From DASYML01 sp036399835 (GTDB taxonomy: Bacteria; Acidobacteriota; Blastocatellia; Pyrinomonadales; Pyrinomonadaceae): DNA of 9,888 bases. Position numbers and translations under genes: made by a program. Below the pieces are notes generated by a model. It worked only from the letters and a program-made list of their open reading frames with translations. It was not told where the DNA came from and searched no databases. Below are positions 1-6,584 of this stretch, in pieces (the stretch's first letter is position 1; the number at the start of each line of letters is the position of its first letter). The stretch lies in contig DASWMI010000145.1 of the NCBI GenBank assembly GCA_036399835.1, forward strand, positions 1-9,888, read 5' to 3'.

Positions 1-49
1 CACTGCTCACTCTTCTTTATGCGGCGTCTGCTTTTTCGCTTCGCATTGC

Positions 50-79
50 TTGACACATCATCATTTGGACGTGTACATT
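50..79 (+). promoter_or_regulatory. Candidate sigma-70 promoter for rpsA
   Basis: A perfect TTGACA -35 hexamer lies at 50-55. After an 18-nt spacer, a TACATT hexamer at 74-79 matches the TATAAT consensus at four of six positions. If used, transcription would start near 86 and give rpsA an untranslated leader of about 280 nt. The exact -35 is the main evidence; the -10 is only fair. Nothing upstream in the window shows whether an earlier gene reads through. Confidence 0.45.
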
Positions 80-85
80 GCCATC

Positions 86-369
86 CTACCCGGTCAAGCG
101 GCCAGTGGTAGTCGGACCAAGCAGGTGACTACGGGCAGGACGGAAATCGAAACACATTCATCCTCCATTTCCAAATCATACGGCTCGCACCTTCGCCTCA
201 GCTTCTCGACTACGACCAGAGCGCAAAATAGCATTCAGAAGAAAAGGCCGCAGCAGAACACCGCTTGTGCACCATAATGCATGCGCGGTGCTTTCGGGTG
301 TCGGGGTTGGCGTGGTAAGCTATCCGGCAAACGCCACAATCTTTTTCGAGGAGTCCGATAGGAATCTGC
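86..369 (+). promoter_or_regulatory. Structured 5' leader of rpsA
   Basis: No convincing gene is present here, but several stem-loops can be drawn in the + strand transcript. GTAGTC at 108-113 pairs with GACTAC at 127-132. The strongest hairpin is 259-290: CACCGC pairs with GCGGTG, one U-C mismatch follows, then UGUGCA pairs with UGCAUG (two G-U wobbles), closed by the loop CCAUAA. A third stem pairs TGGCGT at 308-313 with ACGCCA at 331-336, ending 23 nt before the Shine-Dalgarno AGGA at 360-363. S1 is autoregulated through its own mRNA leader in Escherichia coli, so a control function here is plausible but inferred. I do not recognise a named RNA family. Confidence 0.4.
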
Positions 370-2283
370 ATGTCCACCGAAGAAACCAAGCCGCAAGCCG
401 GCGAGGCTAACAACAACCAATCTTCAACCGGCGACGCCCAGCACACCTCGCCGCAAGCCAGCGAACAGAGCGCAGCCGCACCACCAACGCAGCCCGCCAC
501 ACCGACGCCGAGCGCGCCCGCACAGACGGGGGCTTCCGCATCTCCCGCCATGTCGAGCGACGCGGCGGCTGATGATGACGACGAGCAGGGCGGCAGCACC
601 ATGGATTTCGGCCAACTACTGGACCAGTTCGAGCAGGAGCAGGCCGGTTTTCAAGAAGGCGAAGTCGTGCGCGGCACGGTCATCGGCATCACTGAGCGCG
701 GCGTGGTCATTGATTTCGGTTACAAGTCAGAGGGCATCGTGCCGCAGGCGGAGTTTATGGATAAGGGCCAGCTCGCGGTCAAGCCCGGCGACGAAGTTGA
801 CGTGCTCGTCAAGAGCATGGAATCGAGCGAGGGCTTTCCGGTCCTCTCTCGCGCCGACGCCGTGCGGATGAAAGCCTGGGACGATCTCGAAAAGGCTTAC
901 GCTGAAGGCAGACCCATCAAGGGGCGCGTCACGGAGCGGATCAAGGGCGGGCTGCGCGTGGAGATTGACGGCATCGCGGCTTTCCTTCCAGGCTCGCAGG
1001 TGGACGTGCGCCCCGTGCGTAACCTCGACTCGCTGCGCAACCAGGAGATCGAAGCCAAGGTCATCAAGCTCAATCGCAAGCGCTCGAACGTCGTGCTCTC
1101 GCGCAAGGCTGTCATCGAAGAACAGAACTCTGATAAGAAGGGCGCGACGCTCAGCCAGATTGAAGAGGACATCATCGTCGAGGGCCAGATTAAGAATCTG
1201 ACGGACTATGGCGCATTCGTTGATCTCGGCGGTATTGACGGGCTGCTTCACGTGACGGATATGTCATGGGGACGGCTTCAGAACCCGGCTGAGCTATTCA
1301 AGGTCGGTGATAACGTACAGGTCAAGGTCTTAAAGTTTGATAAAGACCGCGAGCGCGTCTCTCTGGGCTACAAACAGCTCGTGCCCGACCCCTGGCAGAG
1401 CGTCGAAGAGCGCTATCCGATTGGCAAGCGCCTCCAGGGCAAGGTGGCGAGCGTGACGGATTACGGCGCTTTCATAGAGCTTGAGCCGGGCGTCGAAGGA
1501 CTGGTCCATGTTTCGGAGATGAGCTGGTCCAAACGCGTCAAGCATCCATCGAAGCTGGTCAACGCCGGCGATGATGTAGAAGTCGAAGTGCTGAGCATTG
1601 ACCCGAAAGCGCGCCGCATCAGCCTGGGCATGAAGCAGGTCCAGAATAATCCCTGGGATACGCTGCACGAGCGTTATCACATCGGCGACCGCGCGCGTGG
1701 GCGTGTACGCAACCTGACAGACTTCGGCGCATTTATAGAGATTGAAGACGGCGTTGATGGGCTGGTCCATGTCTCGGACATCTCCTGGACCAAGCGCATT
1801 AAGCATCCGGGCGAAATCCTGAAGAAGGGCCAGGAGATAGAAGCCGTCATCACGAGCATAGACACGGAGAACCGCCGTCTGTCGCTCTCGATCAAAGACC
1901 TTGAGCCGAACGCCTGGGATCGCTTCGTGGCGGAGCACAAGCCGGGCGATGTCGTGCGCGGTAAGATTGCGCGCTTCGCCAACTTCGGCGCCTTCGTCGA
2001 GCTGGCGGACAATCTTGAAGGGCTGTGTCATATCTCGGAGCTTTCGGACCAGCGTGTGGATAAGCCTGAAGATATAGTGCAAATCGGGCAGGAGATGGAC
2101 TTCAAGATTCTGAGGATTGATGCCGAGGCCAAGAAGATAGGTCTCTCGGCACGCTCGGTCGGCAAGGACGAGCCGGTCCTGGATACCAAGCAGTATTCGA
2201 CGGAAGTCGGCAGCGGGATGGCTTCTCTCGGAGAGTTGGCCGATTTCTTCAATAAAGGCGGCTCAAACGAAGGCCGCGAATAA
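370..2283 (+). CDS. rpsA: 30S ribosomal protein S1
   Basis: S1 binds mRNA on the 30S subunit and helps unfold and load messages with weak or structured initiation regions. The 637-residue protein contains six S1 (OB-fold) domains at about residues 97-162, 179-247, 269-337, 354-424, 440-510 and 526-595. Domains 3 to 6 carry the typical DYGAF/DFGAF/NFGAF and (G)LxHxS(E/D) signatures. Domains 1 and 2 are more divergent, as in E. coli S1, where they bind the ribosome. About 95 residues precede domain 1: they are rich in Ala, Ser, Thr, Pro and Gln, include an acidic DDDDE run, and look disordered, making the protein longer than the 557-residue E. coli form. The ATG at 370 is chosen because AGGA lies 6 nt upstream; later in-frame Met codons 61 and 78 would remove the extension but lack that context. 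A strong terminator follows, so the gene is probably monocistronic. Confidence 0.96.
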   Translation: MSTEETKPQAGEANNNQSSTGDAQHTSPQASEQSAAAPPTQPATPTPSAPAQTGASASPAMSSDAAADDDDEQGGSTMDFGQLLDQFEQEQAGFQEGEVVRGTVIGITERGVVIDFGYKSEGIVPQAEFMDKGQLAVKPGDEVDVLVKSMESSEGFPVLSRADAVRMKAWDDLEKAYAEGRPIKGRVTERIKGGLRVEIDGIAAFLPGSQVDVRPVRNLDSLRNQEIEAKVIKLNRKRSNVVLSRKAVIEEQNSDKKGATLSQIEEDIIVEGQIKNLTDYGAFVDLGGIDGLLHVTDMSWGRLQNPAELFKVGDNVQVKVLKFDKDRERVSLGYKQLVPDPWQSVEERYPIGKRLQGKVASVTDYGAFIELEPGVEGLVHVSEMSWSKRVKHPSKLVNAGDDVEVEVLSIDPKARRISLGMKQVQNNPWDTLHERYHIGDRARGRVRNLTDFGAFIEIEDGVDGLVHVSDISWTKRIKHPGEILKKGQEIEAVITSIDTENRRLSLSIKDLEPNAWDRFVAEHKPGDVVRGKIARFANFGAFVELADNLEGLCHISELSDQRVDKPEDIVQIGQEMDFKILRIDAEAKKIGLSARSVGKDEPVLDTKQYSTEVGSGMASLGELADFFNKGGSNEGRE

Positions 2284-2304
2284 AGATAAGCAAAAAAGGC
2301 CGAA

Positions 2305-2354
2305 GGAAAAGGTAAAAGCAGGGAACTCTGACATCCCTGCTTTTACCTTTTTCC
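2305..2354 (+). terminator. Intrinsic terminator of rpsA
   Basis: An 18-bp perfect stem (2307-2324 with 2334-2351) encloses a 9-nt loop, ACTCTGACA. A further GG/CC closing pair at 2305-2306 and 2353-2354 can form with one bulged T. The descending arm ends in a T-rich run that continues into ATTTTAATTTTG. Because the ascending arm is A-rich, the inverted repeat could also work on the other strand, but no minus-strand gene lies here to need it. Confidence 0.93.
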
Positions 2355-2541
2355 ATTTTAATTTTGCGTTAAGCTATTGGCTGCGAGTCGTTTAAGTCTT
2401 GCGGGAGGTCGCCTCTTTCTGCTACTGTACGAGATCAGCGGTAGAGCTTGCTGACGAGAGCCTTTGCCTTTGATTTTGGACCAGACGGGTCTTTGTGGCT
2501 GACCGAAAAAGCCTTTGCCAGACAGGAGTGAGGTGAACAGC

Positions 2542-2928
2542 ATGACGAAAGCAGAACTGGTTGAAGATGTCGCGAAGGCGGCTGAGTTGACCAAGAAGGA
2601 TGCCGAGCGGCTCGTGGAGATTGTCTTCGAGAGTATTATCGAAACTCTCAACAAGGGCGAAAAGATAGAGCTGCGCGGCTTCGGCAGTTTTCGCGTGCGT
2701 GAGCGCGGCGCACGTCGTGGTCGTAATCCAAAGACAGGCGACCCCGTCAGTATTCCGGCCAAGCGCGTCCCGTATTTCAAGCCCGGCAAGGAACTCAAAG
2801 AGCTAATCAACGAAGAGACGTTTTCTGCCGCGCCCTCGCCGGATGGAAACACAACCGCCGACGAGAACACCTCCACCGCTGGCACAGCCGATTCTTCATC
2901 CGCGCTTCCCGACGATATACGAGAATAA
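2542..2928 (+). CDS. HU-family histone-like DNA-binding protein with C-terminal tail
   Basis: This 128-residue protein matches the HU/IHF family, which bends and compacts nucleoid DNA as a dimer. Residues 1-90 form the usual HU fold: it opens MTKAELVEDVAKAAELTKKD, carries the GFGSFRVRERGARRGRNPKTG segment at the start of the DNA-binding beta arm, and ends with YFKPGKELKELI. The conserved arm Pro-containing region reads NPKTGDPVSIPAKRVPYF. A further 38 residues, rich in Ser, Thr, Ala and Asp and lacking Lys, extend past the normal end. The ATG at 2542 is preferred because AGGTGA lies 5 nt upstream and the family begins at this Met; an in-frame TTG at 2515 would add nine residues without homology. 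HU and IHF subunits cannot be told apart here with confidence, so no symbol is given. Confidence 0.92.
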   Translation: MTKAELVEDVAKAAELTKKDAERLVEIVFESIIETLNKGEKIELRGFGSFRVRERGARRGRNPKTGDPVSIPAKRVPYFKPGKELKELINEETFSAAPSPDGNTTADENTSTAGTADSSSALPDDIRE

Positions 2929-3035
2929 AACTGAAGCGCCCGCTCTGTCCTCCGCCGCTCGCTTGCGACGTGGATAATCCGACGCCTGCGGTTCTTTAAT
3001 TCATCCAACCGAGAGGGCCTTGAGGGGAAGAAGTC

Positions 3036-3527
3036 GTGGACCATCTATGGAGTCCCTGGCGTTACAAGTATATCAATGCAGGCCAAGAGGAGACTGAACC
3101 CTCTTGCGTCTTCTGCGCGCTCCGCGACGAGCCTGCCGAAGCAGACGAACGCAACTATATCCTACATCGCGCCGGACACAACTTCATCGTCCTCAATCTC
3201 TATCCATACATCAGCGGCCATCTTCTCATCATCCCGTTCGAGCACCTGTCGGACCTGGATGCCGCGCCGAAAGAGACGACGGATGAGATGATGGATTTGA
3301 CCAAGCGCTGCCAGACGGCCTTGCGCGCAGCCTATCACCCGCAGGGCTTCAACATAGGCATGAACCTGGGCCGCGCCGCAGGGGCCGGAGTCGCCGACCA
3401 CTTTCACCTGCACATCATGCCTCGCTGGACCGGAGATACAAACTTTATGACTACGGTCGGCGAAGCGCGCGTCCATCCCGAAGACCTCGCCACGACATAC
3501 GCCAAGCTGCGCGGCCATTTTCAGTAA
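3036..3527 (+). CDS. HIT-family nucleotide phosphorylase/hydrolase (Ap4A phosphorylase-like)
   Basis: The 163-residue protein carries the histidine triad HFHLHIMPRW at residues 122-131, with H122, H124 and H126. In HIT enzymes the middle histidine attacks the alpha phosphate of a nucleotide. Residues C24 and C27, together with H70 and H122, fit the zinc site of the bacterial diadenosine tetraphosphate phosphorylase branch, of which Mycobacterium Rv2613c is the studied example. The opening DHLWSPWRYKYI, the GFNIGMNLGRAAGAG segment and the downstream TNFM also fit that branch. The start is a GTG with GAGGGG 8 nt upstream, and the family's WSPWR motif begins five residues in, so no earlier start is needed. 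The expected role is turnover of dinucleoside polyphosphates such as Ap4A in the cytoplasm; the substrate is inferred from family. The GNAT gene follows 47 nt later. Confidence 0.9.
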   Translation: MDHLWSPWRYKYINAGQEETEPSCVFCALRDEPAEADERNYILHRAGHNFIVLNLYPYISGHLLIIPFEHLSDLDAAPKETTDEMMDLTKRCQTALRAAYHPQGFNIGMNLGRAAGAGVADHFHLHIMPRWTGDTNFMTTVGEARVHPEDLATTYAKLRGHFQ

Positions 3528-3574
3528 CGACGCGAGACCAACGCAGCCGCCCCGCCAGGACTTTGAGTAGCCAC

Positions 3575-4063
3575 ATGAGCATCAATAATATCAACGACGT
3601 GAGCTTTCGTCCGGCAACGAATGATGATCTGGACAGAATCACGAAACACATCTCCGGCATCCTCTCGGAGTATGGCTTGAATTTTGAGCCGGAGGCGAAG
3701 GACGCGGACCTCAAAGACATCGAAGGCAACTACCAGGAGCGCGGCGGTCTCTTTGAAATCATGGAGGATGCGGAAGGGAATCTGCTCGGCACGGTCGGCC
3801 TCTATCCTCTGGACCAGGAGAGCTGCGAGCTGCGCAAGATGTATCTGGCTCCGAAGGCGAGAGGCCGTGGTCTCGGCAAGCAAGCGCTTGAACGCACTAT
3901 CAATCAGGCGCGCGCTCTTGGTTTTAAAATCGTGACTCTGGAAACTGTGAGCGTCTTAAAGGAAGCGATAAATCTTTACACACGCTTCGGATTCGTGCCC
4001 GCCAAGACCCGGCACGTCTCCGCGCGCTGCGACCAAGCCTATATCCTCAAGCTGACAGAGTAG
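3575..4063 (+). CDS. GNAT-family N-acetyltransferase
   Basis: This 162-residue protein has the acetyl-CoA-binding signature of GNAT enzymes. Motif A is the strand and helix ELRKMYLAPKARGRGLGKQA at about residues 85-104, with the pyrophosphate-binding R-x-x-G-x-G at residues 96-101. Motif B is NLYTRFGF at 133-140. The central LLGTVGLYPLD and the LRKMYL strand also match small-molecule or peptide acetyltransferases. The substrate cannot be read from the sequence. The ATG at 3575 is preferred; an in-frame TTG at 3563 would add four residues, and its nearest AGGA is only 2 nt away, too close. The Shine-Dalgarno for the ATG is weak, which fits co-translation from the HIT gene just upstream. The gene converges on the PgpH-like gene across 117 nt. 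Confidence 0.88.
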   Translation: MSINNINDVSFRPATNDDLDRITKHISGILSEYGLNFEPEAKDADLKDIEGNYQERGGLFEIMEDAEGNLLGTVGLYPLDQESCELRKMYLAPKARGRGLGKQALERTINQARALGFKIVTLETVSVLKEAINLYTRFGFVPAKTRHVSARCDQAYILKLTE

Positions 4064-4180
4064 ATTGGTCCACTAGCCCCTCAAGCCAACCATCAAACCC
4101 GAAGCGCCCGCGAGCCAGCCTCTCATCAAACTCTGACGCGGAAGCCTCGCCGAAGCTCTCTCATTAACCTTGATCTGCGC
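4064..4180. other. Convergent intergenic gap without an obvious terminator
   Basis: This 117-nt spacer separates the stop codons of the GNAT gene (+) and the 7TM-HD gene (-). I looked for a GC-rich stem followed by a T-run in either direction and found none; only short repeats of GAAGC and GCCTC type are present. Transcripts from the two sides may overlap or end by a Rho-dependent route, which is inference. Confidence 0.4.
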
Positions 4181-6583
4181 TCAACGCTTCGTCGTGGCCT
4201 TGCGCGTCAAGGCTTCATCTTCAACCTCGCCGCCGCGATTAATCGGAATCTCTGAAGCCCTGCTGTAGGTCACGCCGCGCTCTTCCGTGTCAAGCTCGGG
4301 TTGAGGCAGGGGCGGGAGCGCGCCTGTCATCGGCGGAGGATTAAAGCCCGGATAGTCTATGCGCGCGTGATAGATGGCCGTCAGCGCGGTGATGATGGCC
4401 TCGCGTATGGTCGTCACCTCGCGCAGCGTGACGTTGCACTCGTCAAGCTGCCCGTCGCTGATAATGGCATCAATAATCTTTGTCACGATGAAGCGTATGT
4501 TTTCGGGGTCAGGCCGTGCGAGCGAGCGCGCGGCTGCCTCGCATGAATCCGCGATCATCATGATGGCGGCCTCTTTGAACTGCGGCTTCGGACCAGGATA
4601 ACGAAACTCCGTCTCGTCCACCTCTTCGCCCTCGGCGGCCTGTGCCTGTGCTTTGCGCAGAAAGAAGTGCAGGGTACGCGTGCCGTGATGTTGAGGGATA
4701 AAGTCAGCTATCTGCGGCGGCAGGCCGATCTCTTTCGCGAGCTTGATGCCGTAGGAAACGTGGCTCGTGATGATGCGTGCGCTCTGCGTCGGGCGCAGGC
4801 GGTCGTGCGGGTTGTCGCCGTGCTGGTTCTCGACGAAGTATTCGGGCGCGGCCACCTTGCCTATGTCGTGATAAAGCGCGCCGATACGTGCCAGCAGCGG
4901 ATTCGCTCCGACGGCGCGGCAGGCTTCCTCTGCCAGTTGGCCCACGGCGTGCGAGTGCTGGTTAGTTCCGGGAGCGCGCAAGGCTAGTTGGCCCAATACG
5001 GGCAGGTCTGCGTTTGACAGCTCAAGGAGCTTGACATCCGTCAGGATGCCGAAGAGCGATTCGTTGACGGGGAGTCCGCCCGCCGTGAACATCGCCGTCA
5101 GGATGCCGCCGAGCAGACCGCAGCCTGCGGCGAGCAGGATGGTATTGAGCGTCAGCGGTTGTTGCCCGTAAGCGAGCACGGCGACGGCCATCAAAGCGTT
5201 GATGCCGCCAACGACCAGACCCGCCAGCGTCACGGACTGACGCTCTCGATAGCGCCCGATTCCGTAGATGGCCGCGGAAGAGGAGACGACCGCATAGAAG
5301 GCCATAGGCACGCCGCTCGGCGCGAGCAAGCCTGCGAAGAGGGCCGTCACCAGCGCGGTTAATAGAGCTAGCTGCGTGTCTGCCAGGAGCGTGACGAGGA
5401 GCGCAGAGGCCGCGAAGGGAATCGCAAAGTCCCAGACGGTCGGGTCATTGATGGGCGCGTGCGCGCTCTGCGCGGCGATACTGTCGGCCAGCGCAAAACC
5501 CACGCGCAGGAAAAGCGTCTCGATGACGATGGCCGAGCCGATCAGCGCATAAGCTTTGTGCGGCGGCAGCGTCATGGAGCTTCTGTGCTCGACAAACTTC
5601 CAGGCGGCCCAGAAGAGCGCGCTGACAAAGAAGAGTAAGCCGAAGAGATGATGCCAAGGTCTGCCGGTCCGCCCGTAACCGCGTATGGCTGCAAACTGCG
5701 CGAGCATGTGCTGCGTGACGGTATCGCCATCGCGCGCCACGACCTGATTGCGCTTGAGTGAGAGAGCAGAGGGGACGACCTTGTTGGCCGCCGCCGTCTG
5801 CGCCGCCTCGGTCGCGGCCTGATTGTAAACTAGGGTCGGCTTGAGGAGTGGCGAAATCGCTGAAGACAGGGCGGTCTGTTCTTCTGTGGTCCAGCCCTTG
5901 AGCTGCGAGATACGCATCCATAGATTGTGCTGAGCAGAGGAGAGGGGCGTGAGGCGTGTCTGCGGCAGAGGTAGAATCGTCTCCGTGCCCGTGTTGGTAT
6001 CAAGAAGCGAGATTTCCTGCTTGAGATGTTCGGCGGCGCTGTCTTCGTAAATGTAACCGTCTTCGACTTCGCGGATAATCTTCGTCAGGCTTTCAAGGTC
6101 TGGGGCATTAAAACGATGCGCGGTGATAGCGCGAGCCACCTCCTGTCCTCCCGGGCCGGACCAGTTTACCTCCTTCTTATCCGCAGAACTCTTAATCGTC
6201 TCAGACTGTTTCTGCAAATCCTCCCAGCCCCGGCGAAACTCGCGGGCCGCGCTTTCGCCGCGCGACGGGTCGTAATTGAAGATCGGGCGAATCGCTTCCC
6301 TAGCTGCTACCTTGCGCCGGTCCGTCTCCGTCAGGTCCACCCCGGCGATGTCCGCGGGCGCGATGACCGTGCGACGAACCACGTCGCCTTCCTTGTAAGT
6401 CTCGACCAGACCTCTGGAAACGCTGGTTGTGAGCAAGAGGGTCGTGACGATGACGAGAAGAGTAAAGCCTGCGAAGAAGCGCGCGGTCGGCGAGAGCCAG
6501 TTGAGTGGACGGGCCAGGAGCGCCAGCAATGCGTTGCGTGCTCTCGTCAGTCTTGAGGTAAAACGTGGGCGACGTTTGCTCAT
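4181..6583 (-). CDS. pgpH: 7TM-HD membrane phosphodiesterase (PgpH-type, predicted c-di-AMP hydrolase)
   Basis: The 800-residue protein has the full architecture of the 7TMR-HD family, whose Listeria member PgpH hydrolyses c-di-AMP. One membrane segment lies at about 36-55. A large extracytoplasmic domain follows (about 56-305). Seven hydrophobic segments lie at about 311-329, 344-366, 386-400, 403-422, 426-441, 450-472 and 479-499. A cytoplasmic HD domain occupies about 530-740. Metal-site residues visible include HSH at 543-545, the HDIGK motif at 572-576, H608, H632-H633 and D679 in IADSCEAA; the family segment YPGPKPQFKEAA is intact. About 55 residues follow the HD domain and end in a charged tail. 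The ATG at 6583 lies one nucleotide after the hflX stop and lacks a strong Shine-Dalgarno of its own, suggesting translational coupling. Function is family-based; no cyclase is visible in the window. Confidence 0.93.
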   Translation of the reverse strand: MSKRRPRFTSRLTRARNALLALLARPLNWLSPTARFFAGFTLLVIVTTLLLTTSVSRGLVETYKEGDVVRRTVIAPADIAGVDLTETDRRKVAAREAIRPIFNYDPSRGESAAREFRRGWEDLQKQSETIKSSADKKEVNWSGPGGQEVARAITAHRFNAPDLESLTKIIREVEDGYIYEDSAAEHLKQEISLLDTNTGTETILPLPQTRLTPLSSAQHNLWMRISQLKGWTTEEQTALSSAISPLLKPTLVYNQAATEAAQTAAANKVVPSALSLKRNQVVARDGDTVTQHMLAQFAAIRGYGRTGRPWHHLFGLLFFVSALFWAAWKFVEHRSSMTLPPHKAYALIGSAIVIETLFLRVGFALADSIAAQSAHAPINDPTVWDFAIPFAASALLVTLLADTQLALLTALVTALFAGLLAPSGVPMAFYAVVSSSAAIYGIGRYRERQSVTLAGLVVGGINALMAVAVLAYGQQPLTLNTILLAAGCGLLGGILTAMFTAGGLPVNESLFGILTDVKLLELSNADLPVLGQLALRAPGTNQHSHAVGQLAEEACRAVGANPLLARIGALYHDIGKVAAPEYFVENQHGDNPHDRLRPTQSARIITSHVSYGIKLAKEIGLPPQIADFIPQHHGTRTLHFFLRKAQAQAAEGEEVDETEFRYPGPKPQFKEAAIMMIADSCEAAARSLARPDPENIRFIVTKIIDAIISDGQLDECNVTLREVTTIREAIITALTAIYHARIDYPGFNPPPMTGALPPLPQPELDTEERGVTYSRASEIPINRGGEVEDEALTRKATTKR

Positions 6584-6584
6584 G

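Noticed and set aside
50..277. A 75-codon ORF on + starting at TTG
   Set aside because: Its start codon is part of the TTGACA promoter hexamer, it has no ribosome binding site and its product shows no family pattern. It lies in the rpsA leader.
727..2082. Long minus-strand ORFs opposite rpsA (174 and 250 codons)
   Set aside because: They lie fully antisense to a certain gene and reflect its GC-rich codon pattern; neither product resembles a known family.
2515..2541. TTG start for the HU gene
   Set aside because: It would add nine residues that no HU protein has, while the ATG at 2542 has AGGTGA at 5 nt.
2929..3035. Promoter or terminator between the HU and HIT genes
   Set aside because: A GATAAT hexamer at 2973-2978 has no matching -35, and the short GC stems lack a T-run, so neither call is supported.
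5445..5921. 158-codon ORF in another frame of the 7TM-HD gene
   Set aside because: It is an Arg/Ala-rich shadow of the membrane domain, whose correct frame shows clear transmembrane and HD motifs.
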